Of a stretch of DNA of 64,000 bases, positions 31,740 through 43,214 are shown piece after piece. How positions within the stretch are numbered: position 1 is the first letter of the stretch; every line of letters begins with the position of its first letter. Location of the stretch: NCBI GenBank assembly GCA_027382625.1, contig JAJKFJ010022830.1, positions 1 to 64,000 of the forward strand, given 5' to 3'. The notes under the pieces were generated by a model. That model made no database searches, was not told the origin of the DNA, and worked only from the letters and a program-made list of their open reading frames with translations. This stretch comes from Tetmemena sp. SeJ-2015 (lineage: Eukaryota > Ciliophora > Spirotrichea > Sporadotrichida > Oxytrichidae). The position numbers and the translations under genes are program-made.

Positions 31740-34700
31740 AATAAATATTATCAGATCACTGCTCCAAAACTTTCATCAAATTTTAAGATTCAAAATTTCT
31801 AGACCTCATTTCTTCCAGACACTGAAACAGGATTCACTTATTTTATTTATTACTTTAAATTTATTAAAAAAGATTCCTCTCAATCGATTAAACTGGAAAA
31901 ATCCAGCCTCATCTCAGTTCTGACCCAGAGATATTGAAATAAGATATGGTAGGCGTTTGGCTTTCAAACCTTACAGACTTAAATGCATTTAATTAATTTT
32001 TAACCTTAATTAAATGCTGAGGGGATAAGCAGCTAAAATTTATAAACTGGTGGATAAGTGATGAGAAACCCCCTCGTGTGGGCTGCTTGTGCAAGATTCA
32101 TTTTTCTATCTGAGAAATTCGGCCAAATAAACAGTCCTTCATCAGATAAGAACACCTTCCTCGTTCTAAATAGTAGTACATTTAATATTTTGTTCTCCAT
32201 TTCGAGCAATAGTTTTCTAAGACTACCTTCTATGAATTCAAAATACTTCGAAACGATTCTGAGAGAAATTATCTTATTTTTTGGGATAAGCCTTTAATTT
32301 TTATTAGAAAATTATCTGAATAACTGGGTAGTAATTTAAGCCCAGAAGAGATTGCTAAGGCCGAGCGACAGCTCTTATTATCAATAGCATTAATCATTAT
32401 AAATGATGTTATCAATCAGTAGTAATAAAGCCATAGATTTTCAAGAAGTAGGTAGTAATAGAGATGGATAAATATCGCATGTTCACTTTCAGCAAGTACC
32501 TACTCAAACTAAGTGAGATATTAGACTAGGAAAAGGAAAAGAAAGAAGCCTAAAGAGAGAAAGTTGGTGTGATGAGTCCATCGAGTAGCTGCCCTAAGAG
32601 CCCCATTCAAAATTATAATTAAGGTGATAGAGAAAGGGAGCGTTTGAGAATAACGTCAGCCTCAAATACTAGAAACGCATCCGAGCAAAGAAACAAGCAG
32701 CCATCTCAAACTTTGACTAAAGGAGGGAGCCAGAAAATGATATCACAATCTGCGAAAAGAGTAGACAGAGGGAGTAGGAGAGTTGACAAATTTATGAACT
32801 CTAGTGATTTGGAAAGAACTAATACTCACAGTAACTCTACCAGTTAAGCTGCTGTATAATAATCTGCTGCTAAAGTTTCTAATGAAAAAACTATAAAGCA
32901 AATAGCAGCCAATTAAAAGAGTAAGCTAGCCAGATCTAACTCTCAGAAAGACATAATGAGAGCTAATGTCCCTGAAAAAGTCTTAAGCGAATAGCGCATT
33001 GAAGTCAATCAATTTAAGAGATAAACAAGCGAGTAGAATTTAGTCCTAGAAAATGAAATTAATTCTTCCTCTCAAAAGCCAAAGGCAAAATTAAAGCTGA
33101 AGGTCAGCTGCTAAAAGTCCTAAAATAGTACTGATTCTGTGCAAAAAGAAGAAGTTTAGCAAAAAACAGTAGCATCAAATCTTGATAATCAACAGCAGCA
33201 AAACTTCATTCAACTCATAGGTGGAGCCTCTTAACGTCAGAATTTCAACATCGGGAGATATGTGCCAACTTTGAAAAAAATAAGTATAAATGGGCATTAA
33301 TAAAATACTTCAAATACTTATGGGGTAAGCATTTTAAGAGCATCACAGCAAACCTCCTTAGTTGGAAACACATCATCATTACCTTTCGAGAAAGTTGAAA
33401 ATCAGAATAACTTTAGGACATCTTGTGACAAGCCTGTAACTTGTATACTTGTGAATTCTAACTAGTTTTTCAGTCCTACCTCAATCTATAATGGAACTAT
33501 AAGTCCTTAAAACAGAGAGTCTATTGATATTAGGACTTCTTTAAAAACTGTTGATCTAAGATAAAGTAATGAAGAGAAAGACAATCATTTAAAATGGTTT
33601 TTATTTCTTAGAAAAATATGACAATCAACTTTTATATAAACAGGGTGAAGATTATAGGCATTTTTTGAAAAAAATTTAGCATTCTGGTTTAAATATTTCT
33701 ATTTATCTTTATAATGAATCTCTAATAAAAAAATTGCTTTATGAAAAAGCTAAATACTCTAAAGGATCTTATTCAGATTTTCAAACTCCTATTCTGGTGC
33801 ACCAGTCTTCGAAAGAAACTAGGGTATCTGAAATATTCTCATCCTAAGCAGAATCTCTTTCAAATCAGGATTTCAATATACAAAAGAAACTAAAGTTTGA
33901 CGAATTCAAAGATAAGATTTCAAAACCCAATTCCTCAAAGAAGTTGCAAGATATTGTTGATTATAGTGAGGTCATAGAAAATGCTAATGCATCACCATCT
34001 ACTAAAGATATCATGAGATAGTAAGCTCAAAGTATAAAAATGCTCTAGGAATAAGTGAGTTAGCTCACTAAACTTGTTAGAGATTTGACTACTAAAAACA
34101 GTCAAGGAAGCAACTCATCAAAGAATAGCAGCAATCAGAGCAATAGTGGGTATAGTAATCTTTTCTCTACAGGGGTTACTACGAAATCTAAGTCTCTAGA
34201 AAAGGAGCAAGAAGATTTCAATGGCCTTGTAAGAACAGGCTCAATTGACTAGAGAATCTGCAGTGGCATTTAAAATGCATCCTCAACACCTGATAGGCAC
34301 AATTCAAACTAGGAGTAGAAGCTCATTTAAGCTTTCGTTGACTATTTAAGATAGAGTTAGACCCCTAATTTATTTTTTATTCAGGCAGTAATCTTATCTA
34401 GAAACTATCTGTGCACGTAAGCTAGCAAGAAAGGTTGGAAGGCTCAAGATCCTCATCTCTTAAGAAGGAGTTGTAGACATAGAGTAGCTAGCCAAATCTA
34501 ATGCCTCCAAAAATCTTGAGACCTATGTCAGGATCTGTTCAAATGAAAAATGCTCTATCTAGCTCTAGAAACGCCCCAAAGAATTCCATCTAAAGCTCTA
34601 ACAACCAAGACTTCTAGTCAACTCCTTCAGCTGTTTGTCTTAGAAGCCCAACATTTTCATAAGCAACCTTGAACAGATAATCAATTGAAGTAGAAAGAAA

Positions 34701-35430
34701 GTCTTAAGTGATGATTGCTAATATTGACTCAAAAGAGTCTTTCGCCCACACTCTAATAGATGACATAACCCAGCAAAACATCCTACTAGATTACTGCTAA
34801 GAGTCCCCCATCAATCACAAGAATTCCTCAACAATCTATCTAAGTGATAATTACTTGAACAGTAATGACTCAATCTAACACTCTGGCCTGAATGAGCAGG
34901 AAAGTCAATGCTTATAAAAGCTTTCTAAAGTACTTTCCTAAAGATTCATGGCTGCTGAGAACTTAAGGTCGAGAAAAGAGGTTCAAGAGGCTAATCAAAA
35001 TTTAGGCAGCAGTGGATGTGGACAGTTTAATATATATATTTATCATTTTAATAGTTCTTGGCAAAGAAGCAAAAATAGGTGTTTGAGATTCAGAAATCAA
35101 TTAGCCCTAACATTATACAAAGAAAAATTCCATCTTCTTAAGAAAGCTCGAATTAAGTGTATGCAGAGAGGAAAAATATCAAGAACTAAATTCAAGAATT
35201 AGTATTTGAGTTTGATGAAAGCTACGAGGAAAGCACGAGGAAGAATCCTAACTTCATTATAGCAAGCAAATATTTTAAGATTTATCTTCATACAGGAGAT
35301 CCAATGCTATGGAACTAAGAGATTCTAAGAGGGAAGTCATTCTGCTGACGATGAAAATGATACTTTTAAAACAAGTCAAGAGATGTCTCTTGCTCCTAAC
35401 ACTCAAAATAATAAACCTTAAAGGCTTTGA
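31740..35430 (+). CDS. Large Ser/Asn/Gln-rich protein, family unknown
   Basis: Long coding region with most Gln written as TAA/TAG. The first part has ordered-looking sequence (SFLPDTETGFTYFIYYFKF, DMVGVWLSNLTDLNAFN, NWWISDEKPPRVGCLCKI, NLSPEEIAKAERQLLLSIA). The rest is low complexity with Ser, Asn, Gln and Lys, typical of disordered ciliate proteins. A 29-nt intron (GTTAGA...TTCAG, about 34352-34380) joins LRQS to SNLIQKL. IESs at 32096 (21 bp) and 33589 (19 bp) restore frame. Ends KPQRL with TGA at 35428. Two or three frame changes (near 31925, 32450) are unresolved. It may be one gene with the RING-TRAF region upstream. Confidence 0.55.
32096..32116 (+). other. Putative 21-bp IES, pointer ATTC
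   Basis: ATTC at 32096 and 32117; the insert is a multiple of three and contains an in-frame TGA. Removal joins GCLCKI to RPNKQSFIRQEHLP. Confidence 0.65.
33589..33607 (+). other. Putative 19-bp IES, pointer TTA
   Basis: TTA at 33589 and 33608. Removal joins EEKDNHL to EKYDNQLLYKQGEDYR. Confidence 0.6.
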
Positions 35431-35737
35431 AATTATGAAACAAAAAACTCTAAAGTGGTTTTTCTTATTTAAATATAATGATTGAAGCTTGTTACTTATT
35501 TAGATAATCTAATTTATAAATTTTATATGCATTTATTTATCTTAAGCTTATCATATATAATTGTCTCATCTTGGATAATGTGGGAGGAAGAGGGAGTTTG
35601 AACAATTATCTGAAAATGGATAACTTTAAGCAAAAATATTTCATTAATCGTGAGTTAATACTATGTAGATCTAGAAGATGGGCTAATATATAGTTATCAT
35701 AATTACACTTGAACTATAACTATTTATAAATGAAGAG

Positions 35738-37560
35738 TCACACTTTAATGTGTTTTGAGGATTAAGATGAACGTATTTCTATTTATTTTGAATCTTCTTG
35801 GGAGTCTCCCTCTTTGTCGTATGATCTACTTAAAATATATTTAAAGGAACTTTTTCTCTTTCCGATCACCGACTACATACTTTCATTTAGCTTATCGAAA
35901 AATTGATCGCCACTCATATGCTCTATAACAACTTCATCTTAGTTCGAACCATTTTTTTCTTACTCTGGTTGATTTATAATGTGATTCTACATTTATTTGA
36001 TTTATATATTTTAATTGAAACGTGAGATTGTTTTTCTACTTAAATGGGTTGAATCGATCGTCACTTTTGTTTGAGTCAGTGCTATCGTAATTTTGCTTAG
36101 AGGCCTATTTATATAGGAATGAGCTCTAGGTCGAATTAGATATTATCACTAGCTCAAAAATCTTAGAATATAGATACAGATACACTTATAAGAGCAATAT
36201 TGAGGAGAGTAGGATCTACTACTGGGGGGTGGTGAATTTTGTCTGAGGCGACTGTTTAGAATTCAATTAATGACTATCTCGTATCATATCTTGACCTGAT
36301 TCTGATTGCAACCCCTGAGCGAAATTATTTCTCTCCGATTTATCTTAATCGCCTTACCCTACAGATACCCCCGAAAAGCTTTAGAATGCAGAAGCATTCA
36401 ATAATCCTTAATTCAAATATAGTCTCTAAAAGATATATGCGATCAGATTATTAAAAGGCGAGTTGAGGTGCTAAAGTGGTTTTAGTGGCTGAGGGGGGTA
36501 GGTAGTAGAGGGAGCCTCGAACGTTTAGAAAGGTTGATCGTTTATATTTTAATGGCTGATATGAGACTGGTTCGAACTAAAGAGGTTACAAACATATAGA
36601 CAAAAATTATTTAAAGTTAGCCTATCTCATCTGGTCTAAGATCTTCTACTGGAGAGTATGAGTGTTTTATAGGCATTAAGCAAACACATTCAGAGTCTTT
36701 TGGATTCCATCTATCAAATAACAATCATGCTTAAATTAGTCTATCAATCATTCCATATAAATTTTTTAATTTAATCATCAAAGGTTTAAAAAGATAAATT
36801 TTGATAATCTACTGTACTTTCAATGACATTGAGTCTATTTTATAGCATTTTAACTTAGTTTTCATCATTTTCTGTGTTGCCGTTCTGACTATCATTTGAC
36901 CTCGGCCCTGAGCCGCTACTGCTACTCTAGATAGCACCTGAACTAGAATTATTAAATTAGTATATTCTCAAAGCTTGAATTATTTGCCATAGTATCTGGG
37001 GAATCCTGAGAATCTAAGATGTGTCTCGTTACACCGATAAAGGGCGAAATTATATATTGCCCGTCAGACTTGTAGATAAGTTTAAATAAATCTTTAGCTA
37101 TTTCAATAAGTTTATTGCAAGCTTGAGCGAGCGATATCATTTGCTTTAAAATTAGTAAGACATAATTTGTATTTATTGCTAAGAGGTAGCGAATTTAGCG
37201 GAGGTTAGTATAGACGACTCGTGGTCAGAGTTCTCTTTTAGGTGTTTCATTTTTTGTTCGTAGTTTAACATGAGCCAGCATTTTGCACAGAGAACTTATC
37301 TATTTGACTTGGTCTTAATGTACTCGATCTGTGCGATGAAGTTTTCCCACTCCTTACTATCCTTTTTAATCATCTTTATATTAATATCTCCTGCTTTCAG
37401 TTCAACTTATCCATAGTAATTGTAAATTTTATATATGAGTTTATCGTGATTTTTTTCTTGATTGATTTAATCGAGTGAGGGTTATTTTATGGATTTGCTA
37501 TGTAATTAAGGTTATCTTATTATCTTTATAAATATTATCTTGTCACTTTAAGACCCAAAT
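35738..37560 (-). CDS. Unidentified protein, low-complexity middle
   Basis: Not recognised. An N-terminal stretch (KKDSKEWENFIAQIEYIK, VLCAKCWLMLNYEQKMKHL) reads from about 37560 to a TGA near 37139; then MISLAQACNKLIEIAKDLF starts a second stretch with a Ser/Asn/Gly tract, and the C-terminal end reads HMSGDQFFDKLNESMQSVIG...SSKHIKV with TGA at 35738. IESs of 13 bp (36950) and 10 bp (35933) restore two junctions; others remain open, especially 36000-36770, where frames are mixed. No start codon is certain. The two N-terminal stretches may be one protein or two. Confidence 0.45.
35933..35942 (-). other. Putative 10-bp IES, pointer GAA
   Basis: Plus-strand TTC at 35933 and 35943. Removal joins RVRKKWFE to VVIEHMSGDQFF and avoids a TGA. 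Confidence 0.6.
36950..36962 (-). other. Putative 13-bp IES, pointer AATA
   Basis: Plus-strand TATT at 36950 and 36963. Removal joins NNSSFEN to NSSSGAIQSSSSGSG. Confidence 0.55.
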
Positions 37561-37830
37561 CCCAAATCAAAGTTTGACTGCATTATTCAAATCCTATCTC
37601 ACTATCAATCAATCTAGTATTAATATATCTCTTCCCTAATTTAATTAACAACTAGTATAATACAATAGGAGAAATAACACGAATTAAGGGCTCAATCAAA
37701 ATTAAAATGCAATTTGGAATTAAGAGAAGGGGAATAAATTAAAAGATAAAGCATTAACTGTGGTGGTGGTGAAGGCTTAAAATAGAATTAATTCGTAATT
37801 AACCTATTGCAAGAGATATAAATTATAATC

Positions 37831-39269
37831 ATGGACACTCCCGCAACTACCCTAAACCCAAGTATTCAAGAAGAAACTTAAGAAGTAAAAGCATCTATAT
37901 CTCAAGATCTTCAGAAACAAAAATAGGTTCAGTTAGATAAAGGAACATCTGAAGTATTAATAAGTCTTGAATCTAATGCAAAGTCCGAAGTTGCTCCAAA
38001 ACTCCCGCAATCCATAATCTTTCATACCTGTAATTTTATTATTGATAATGAAGAAGGAAGTTCTAATAATTTATTTATTTTGAAGTGGAGCGTAACTTAT
38101 CTCCTAATAAACATGTTAAGCTTAGCATCAGTTATACTTAAAACTCAGAAACTTCCCCAGTCAAAAATACTAAGTCCATGATAAATGACTTTCAGATTAA
38201 CAGCATCTAATAAGAAAAGCTAAAGTATCAGAAGTTATAGTAAAATTTAAATGGCTGGAGAAGAGTTAAGGATTCCCTAAATGAGATAAAAGACCAGTAG
38301 AACGATCCGAATAACTTCATTACAATAGTTATTTGTTAACTGGACTAAGATAGTGAAACTTTAAGATTAAGTGCAGATAGTGAGTCCAAATGGGAAAAGA
38401 AGGCTAAGTATTTACAAACCTAAGATACCCATCGAAGCTAATTCTATTTTAATTTAAGCATCTGGATGGGAGAGCTTTAAGGAAGTCCAGGATTTAAATT
38501 AGAATGAAATCTTGATTTTGATTTAGAGTAGCAGATATATGGAATGGAAGTAGTGCCTGACTTTGGCTATAAAGACTAGAAAATAGAGGGGTTACAACTA
38601 GGCAGAGGAGGAAACTTGAAGGGGTGGAAGTTGCTGTATGACTTCGTGCATAATGAGCCCAAGTATTTGAAATTGCAGCACCACATTAAAGAGAGACAAT
38701 AGTACATCTTCCATTTAATGTGTTTTAACTTTATTTATTTTGATCTTGGAGAGATAATTAAGCTAAAGAAGGAGAAAAACTAAGCTTGGATCATCTCTCG
38801 TTCTTAATTTAATTCTTGACACTAAAAATAAGTCGATATAGAAAAGTAGCGACTACACTTCTTCAACACATAGAGGAATAGAGGAACTAATTCAGCTGCA
38901 TGAAAGCTAAGTCAACTACATCCGCTCCTTCAAAAAGAAATACAGTCCAAGGCAAAAGACTTCCCAAGATAGTCTATGCAGCAACCCTGAGCACCCATAG
39001 CTTTTGAGTAAATAGTTTATAATATAATCTTCTAAAATTATCGAAAGCAGCAGTTTAGCCCTTCGAGGAGAGATTCATAGAAACAAAGAATATCGTTTGA
39101 AATCAATAAGAATTACTTGAACACCTAGGAATCTAGTCCTCAGAGGAAAAGACCATCAGATTTACGATATAATGAAACTTAATTAAATTTTTTATTTTTA
39201 ATTAAATAAATGAAGGAAGAAACTTAGATAACTAACTTAAACTAGAGTTTATACATAAGGGCAAGATGA
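37831..39269 (+). CDS. Unidentified protein
   Basis: Starts MDTPATTLNPSIQEETQEVK. After two IESs (38050 and 38499) the frame reads through SIIFHTCNFIIDNEEVERN, NGWRRVKDSLNEIKDQ, FYFNLSIWMGELQGSPGF, YGMEVVPDFGYKD and LKGWKLLYDFVHNEPKYLKL. A Ser/Gln-rich C-terminal region follows with at least one unresolved frame change near 38810. No family recognised; no signal peptide or membrane segment. The last possible TGA (39267) overlaps the ATG of the next gene. Confidence 0.55.
38050..38081 (+). other. Putative IES of about 29-32 bp, pointer GAAG
   Basis: GAAG at 38050 (or 38053) and 38082. Removal joins NFIIDNE to VERNLSPNKHVKL; the tandem GAAGAAG makes the left edge ambiguous. Confidence 0.65.
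38499..38522 (+). other. Putative 24-bp IES, pointer TTAGA, containing in-frame TGA
   Basis: TTAGA at 38499 and 38523 in the same phase. The 24-bp insert carries a TGA; removal joins GSPGFKLE to QQIYGMEVVPDF without a frame change. Confidence 0.75.
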
Positions 39270-41549
39270 CAGACAGGAATCAGAATCTAAAATTAAGATT
39301 TCCAGTTAATCTTTCATAAACTATTTCTGGAATAGGAAAAGTTAGAAATCTCTCAACCAATTATATTAATCTAAAATAAGATATTTAAATTAGAGTGAAT
39401 TGAATTTAACATAACAAATTGAAGACAAATCCTCATCTAGTGAATCGCTTTATTCTGACAATCAAAAGTATATTTGGTATTTATAATCACAAAATAAATT
39501 TATAAAATCATGGATAATTGAAGTAGCACTAAAGTCGGCTTGGCGAGGGTAGGGAGAGTTCCCATAATCTTGAAGACCTTGTTCTGACTACTCCAGACTT
39601 AATTTGGGTAGTGAATTTATGTGTTGAGAATAGTGCCCAGAAGCTTGATGAAGTAAGGATCCCCTTAAACCCTAAAGGGCATTTTAATATTGCTTATATA
39701 ATTAAATCATGATATCTCTCAAGAATCCAAAGCTAATTATGTTTATATTTATCTAAAGCAGTCAAACTCCTAAAGACCTCTGAGAAGGAATTGCGAATTA
39801 AACTTAAAGAGAAATTGCAACTGGATATCGATATTCATGATCTAGACCAACACAATAAAGATCTTCAAAGATTGAGACTGCAAAAGATTATGCTTGGGTC
39901 GCTAATTAGGATAATAACAAATCAAAATTATAAAAAACTTCAAGAGTAATTTGGTACATTAATAAATATATTGTTTCAAATTTAAGGCTTATTTTATTAA
40001 AATAATAATTCCAAATAACTAAATAAAGATAAAAATCTAATTATAAAATTAAAATTATAATTGAAATATAATTAATCTCTTATTTATTAAGTATGGTAGA
40101 TAAAGTAACAATCTTGATTCACTTAGGAAAGTAATTCAGAATTTTGGCTATGTGTCAGATTTTATAAATCAATTATTGGAAACACATCGGCAGAAAGAAA
40201 AGATAGAAGTTAACAAGACAGAAAAATTTAAATAAGCGTATAGATTCAAAAATTACGAATCATCTCTCCCTTCTTACAGGGAGATTTAATATAATTATAC
40301 TTTACTATTGCTGACAGAGAGAGTACTCAAAGTTCAAATGCATAAATTTCCTTACCAGAAATTATCAAATCACATCAAGCTTCAATTCTCAAAACAATGA
40401 GTCACTCTCCTACTTAGGACCTCATGAAAGATAGCATACAATTGAAGGGAAAATTATATAATGAGGGAATCTTCAATCAAAATACTGAATCATTTAAATA
40501 ATATTAATTTTTATGAAAAGACTTCATTATTTTTGTTACACTAAATTCTTCTTTTACGTAAACACATAAGATAAATTTATTATTTCTTATAGATTTTTCC
40601 TAATGATACAATTCTTCATTTTAAAACTTTAAGCTCAGTATAAAAAAAATTTAACTCTAAATTAAATTTTTTAAATAGGATTGAATGTGAATTAGAGCTA
40701 TATATTTCACTTTGAGATTATTATTTTTCGTAATAATTAAGTTTTTGGTTGGCATTTAAAGTATTTAGTTTGATTAATTTGATATAATTTTGAATCAGAG
40801 TCAACCCAATTCAGCAGTGAGGGGATTAAAATCACTACCAAGGATCCGATAGCCACTTCAAGGAAGGAAGCAACTTTCAATCAAATTTATGGTACACTAA
40901 GAAAAGTTTCTCCCTTAAAGCCTGCATCCTTAGGAGTAATCGAGAGAACTTTCACATATTATAATTTAGTAGCTATTAACTTTTAAACTTCAAATCCTGC
41001 CAAGCATTCTAGAAATAGTTCCACCCTTCAACTCAAGCTTTTAAGATAGCAACAGCCCGTTTAAGTAATCAAAGAGTCACAGAATTAATTGAATCCTGAA
41101 AATAGAGAACTTCCGCAAATTTAAAACAGCTTTTCTCATTAATAAATATACTGAAGTTATATTCTCATTTGGAGTCTAGTGAGAGTAACCTTCTAATAGT
41201 CAATTAGAAAGTGCAAAACAAAGTTCATCCACAGTCCAAGACTTTAGGAAGAAATCACCTAAGGTAGTAATCTCACAGAGAAGATCCTTAGAATACTTTG
41301 AAGGACCGTCATCTCTAGGACTACCTCCAGAATAAAGTAGATCATAACAGGAGACTTTACAATATTCTCTATGGAAGTGGGGGTAGGAATACATTAAATA
41401 ATTTTCCAAAAAATCAATACCAGCAAAATTCTACTTCAATTCTTAACAGATCTTAAAATCAGTGCTCTGACATTTATTTTCAGAATTAGACAGAAAAATT
41501 AAGAAATGAAGATGATGCTCAAGATATTGACTTGATTTAAGATGAGTGA
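39266..41549 (+). CDS. Unidentified Ser/Gln/Lys-rich protein
   Basis: Possible start MTDRNQNLKLRFPVNLS. Coding stretches follow: DLVLTTPDLIWVVNLCVE (about 39580), a coiled-coil-like KLKEKLQLDIDIHDLDQHN (about 39810), IASLPEIIKS-type pieces near 40330, a clear frame 40796-41155 (SSEGIKITTKDPIATSRKEA, LGVIERTFTYYNLVAI) and 41190-41470 (QSSSTVQDFRKKSPKVVISQ). A 22-nt intron (GTGCTC...TTCAG, 41462-41483) leads to the end NEDDAQDIDLIQDE and TGA at 41547. Several junctions between pieces are unresolved AT-rich inserts. No domain recognised. Confidence 0.45.
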
Positions 41550-41929
41550 CAACGCCAAATAGCCTTTAATTCTAAGTATATAAAAACCATAGATGTTTAA
41601 ATTTATTTCATTCTAACTTCATATTTCTATTTAAAATAACAAGATAAGAATTGTGCTCTACCTTATCATTTGAAATTTAGGGATATACTCACAGATAAAT
41701 AAAATTATAGGACTGAGATGGGAATGTATGTTTTCTGTGTTTATAAGATAAGAGGTAGAAGATATTAGTGTAAACTTAGGAGAGTTTGAGTTTAAGGTTT
41801 GATTTGAATTATATGACTAAGATTTAATGGAGAACTTGAGAGTCTTTGCAGTCTCATTGTTCTCTCTTTTGATAGGTGATATTTTGATGGATAGAAAGAA
41901 GCGAGAGCTTCGAATCTTTGGATATGTGC

Positions 41930-42924
41930 TCATTCAAAGAGGAACTCAGCTCCATTGATCTCTGGGGTGCAGCCGAAGACCTGTTGGTCGATTCCGGAGT
42001 TACCTTGCTTTATTCTGAAGAAGCCCTTTTCTCCCCAGTCAGTGCCCCAAGAGTTGGCAACAATCCAGTAGTTCTCAGATCCCTGGACTCCCCATCTTTA
42101 TAGTATTTAAAATACTTATAACCATCCGAGGATCTTGACGGCATGTCCACCCTAAGCAGCACCAGAAACGTGTTCATAGATTCCTGACTTGTAGTTATAG
42201 AAGTCAGCGTAGACTGTGAATCCAGTCTCTACAGGGCCAGATGCTTGGATGAAGCTCTTGATGGTAGCAGGAGTAGTTGCAGACTTAATAGTGCCCTTCT
42301 GGCATTTGTAAACTAGTCACATTATAAAAAATTGTTTGGTAACAGTAAGTAAGTTTACTTCTTGAAAGCTGACTTGTCAGCGCAAGATGTTTTGCAAGAA
42401 GCCACGGATCCATTGCCTGAAGTGTATGGTTCACATGAATCAGTAGTGACTCCAGTCTTCTCGAGGTAAGACCATGCCTTGTTGAGGTAACCACCGTCGC
42501 AAGCGAAGTTGCTCTTGTCACAAGAGACCATATCTTGAGGTGAAAGCACGACGTTAATCTTCTTTCCTGACGCGATACAGAATCTGTCTGAGAGAGCCTC
42601 AGAAGCAGCGAAGGCCCAGCATGAGCCGCACTACTGCTGGTCTCTGATTTGATGGACGCAACCAGGCCATTGGGTTCTTGAATCGAAGGAAGTGGGAGTG
42701 GCTCCAACGATTTCGTGTTCTGGGATGGTGGGGTCAAGCGAGAGAGCAGTTCCGAGAAGACTTCTGAGCTGTTCATCAGTGTGATTGGCAAGAGGGTTCT
42801 CAGAAACTTCCATTGGGGTCCACAGAGCGTTAGAAGATCTAATGGTGTTCACCATCTCTTGGTTTACAAGTGAGTTAGCGAGGGTGGTGGTGGCAACTGT
42901 GCCGATGACTGCTAGCTTTAGCAT
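41930..42924 (-). CDS. Cathepsin B-like cysteine protease (papain family C1)
   Basis: Secreted or lysosomal papain-fold protease. Signal peptide [18 protein letters not shown], short propeptide, then the mature N-terminus [18 protein letters not shown]. Catalytic Cys in [13 protein letters not shown] (the Gln oxyanion residue before it is encoded by TAG), disulphide motif [18 protein letters not shown], catalytic His in [11 protein letters not shown] and Asn in [15 protein letters not shown]. Two IESs of 41 bp (42308) and 30 bp (42092) interrupt it; with both removed the frame is exactly 308 codons including TGA at 41930. Spacing is cathepsin B-like, though the occluding loop is short and lacks an obvious His-His pair, so exopeptidase activity is uncertain. 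Confidence 0.9.
42092..42121 (-). other. Putative 30-bp IES in cathepsin gene, pointer GATGG
   Basis: Plus-strand CCATC at 42092 and 42122. Removal restores [16 protein letters not shown], placing the catalytic His and Asn segments together. Confidence 0.9.
42308..42348 (-). other. Putative 41-bp IES in cathepsin gene, pointer TTAC
   Basis: Plus-strand GTAA at 42308 and 42349. Removal joins DKSAFKKQT to [16 protein letters not shown]. Confidence 0.8.
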
Positions 42925-43214
42925 CTTTGTAGGACTTTTTTATGAAATGATAAATAATAATATTATAATATTCCTCAATGCAAATATTTCATTATATTCT
43001 ATACTTAATTTTATATAGCAATAATTTACTCTGCTCTAGATCATATCCATATCCATTTTATTATAGGCAAACAGGCCTCAATTATTATAGAGATCCAAAT
43101 AACTGCTCATCAGCTCACTCACTCTTTCATTTTATTATATATTCTCTTAAGACTCACCCCTCTCATTATATCAAAATAAGAGAATAGAAATTAGCATCAT
43201 AAATTTATAAAAAC

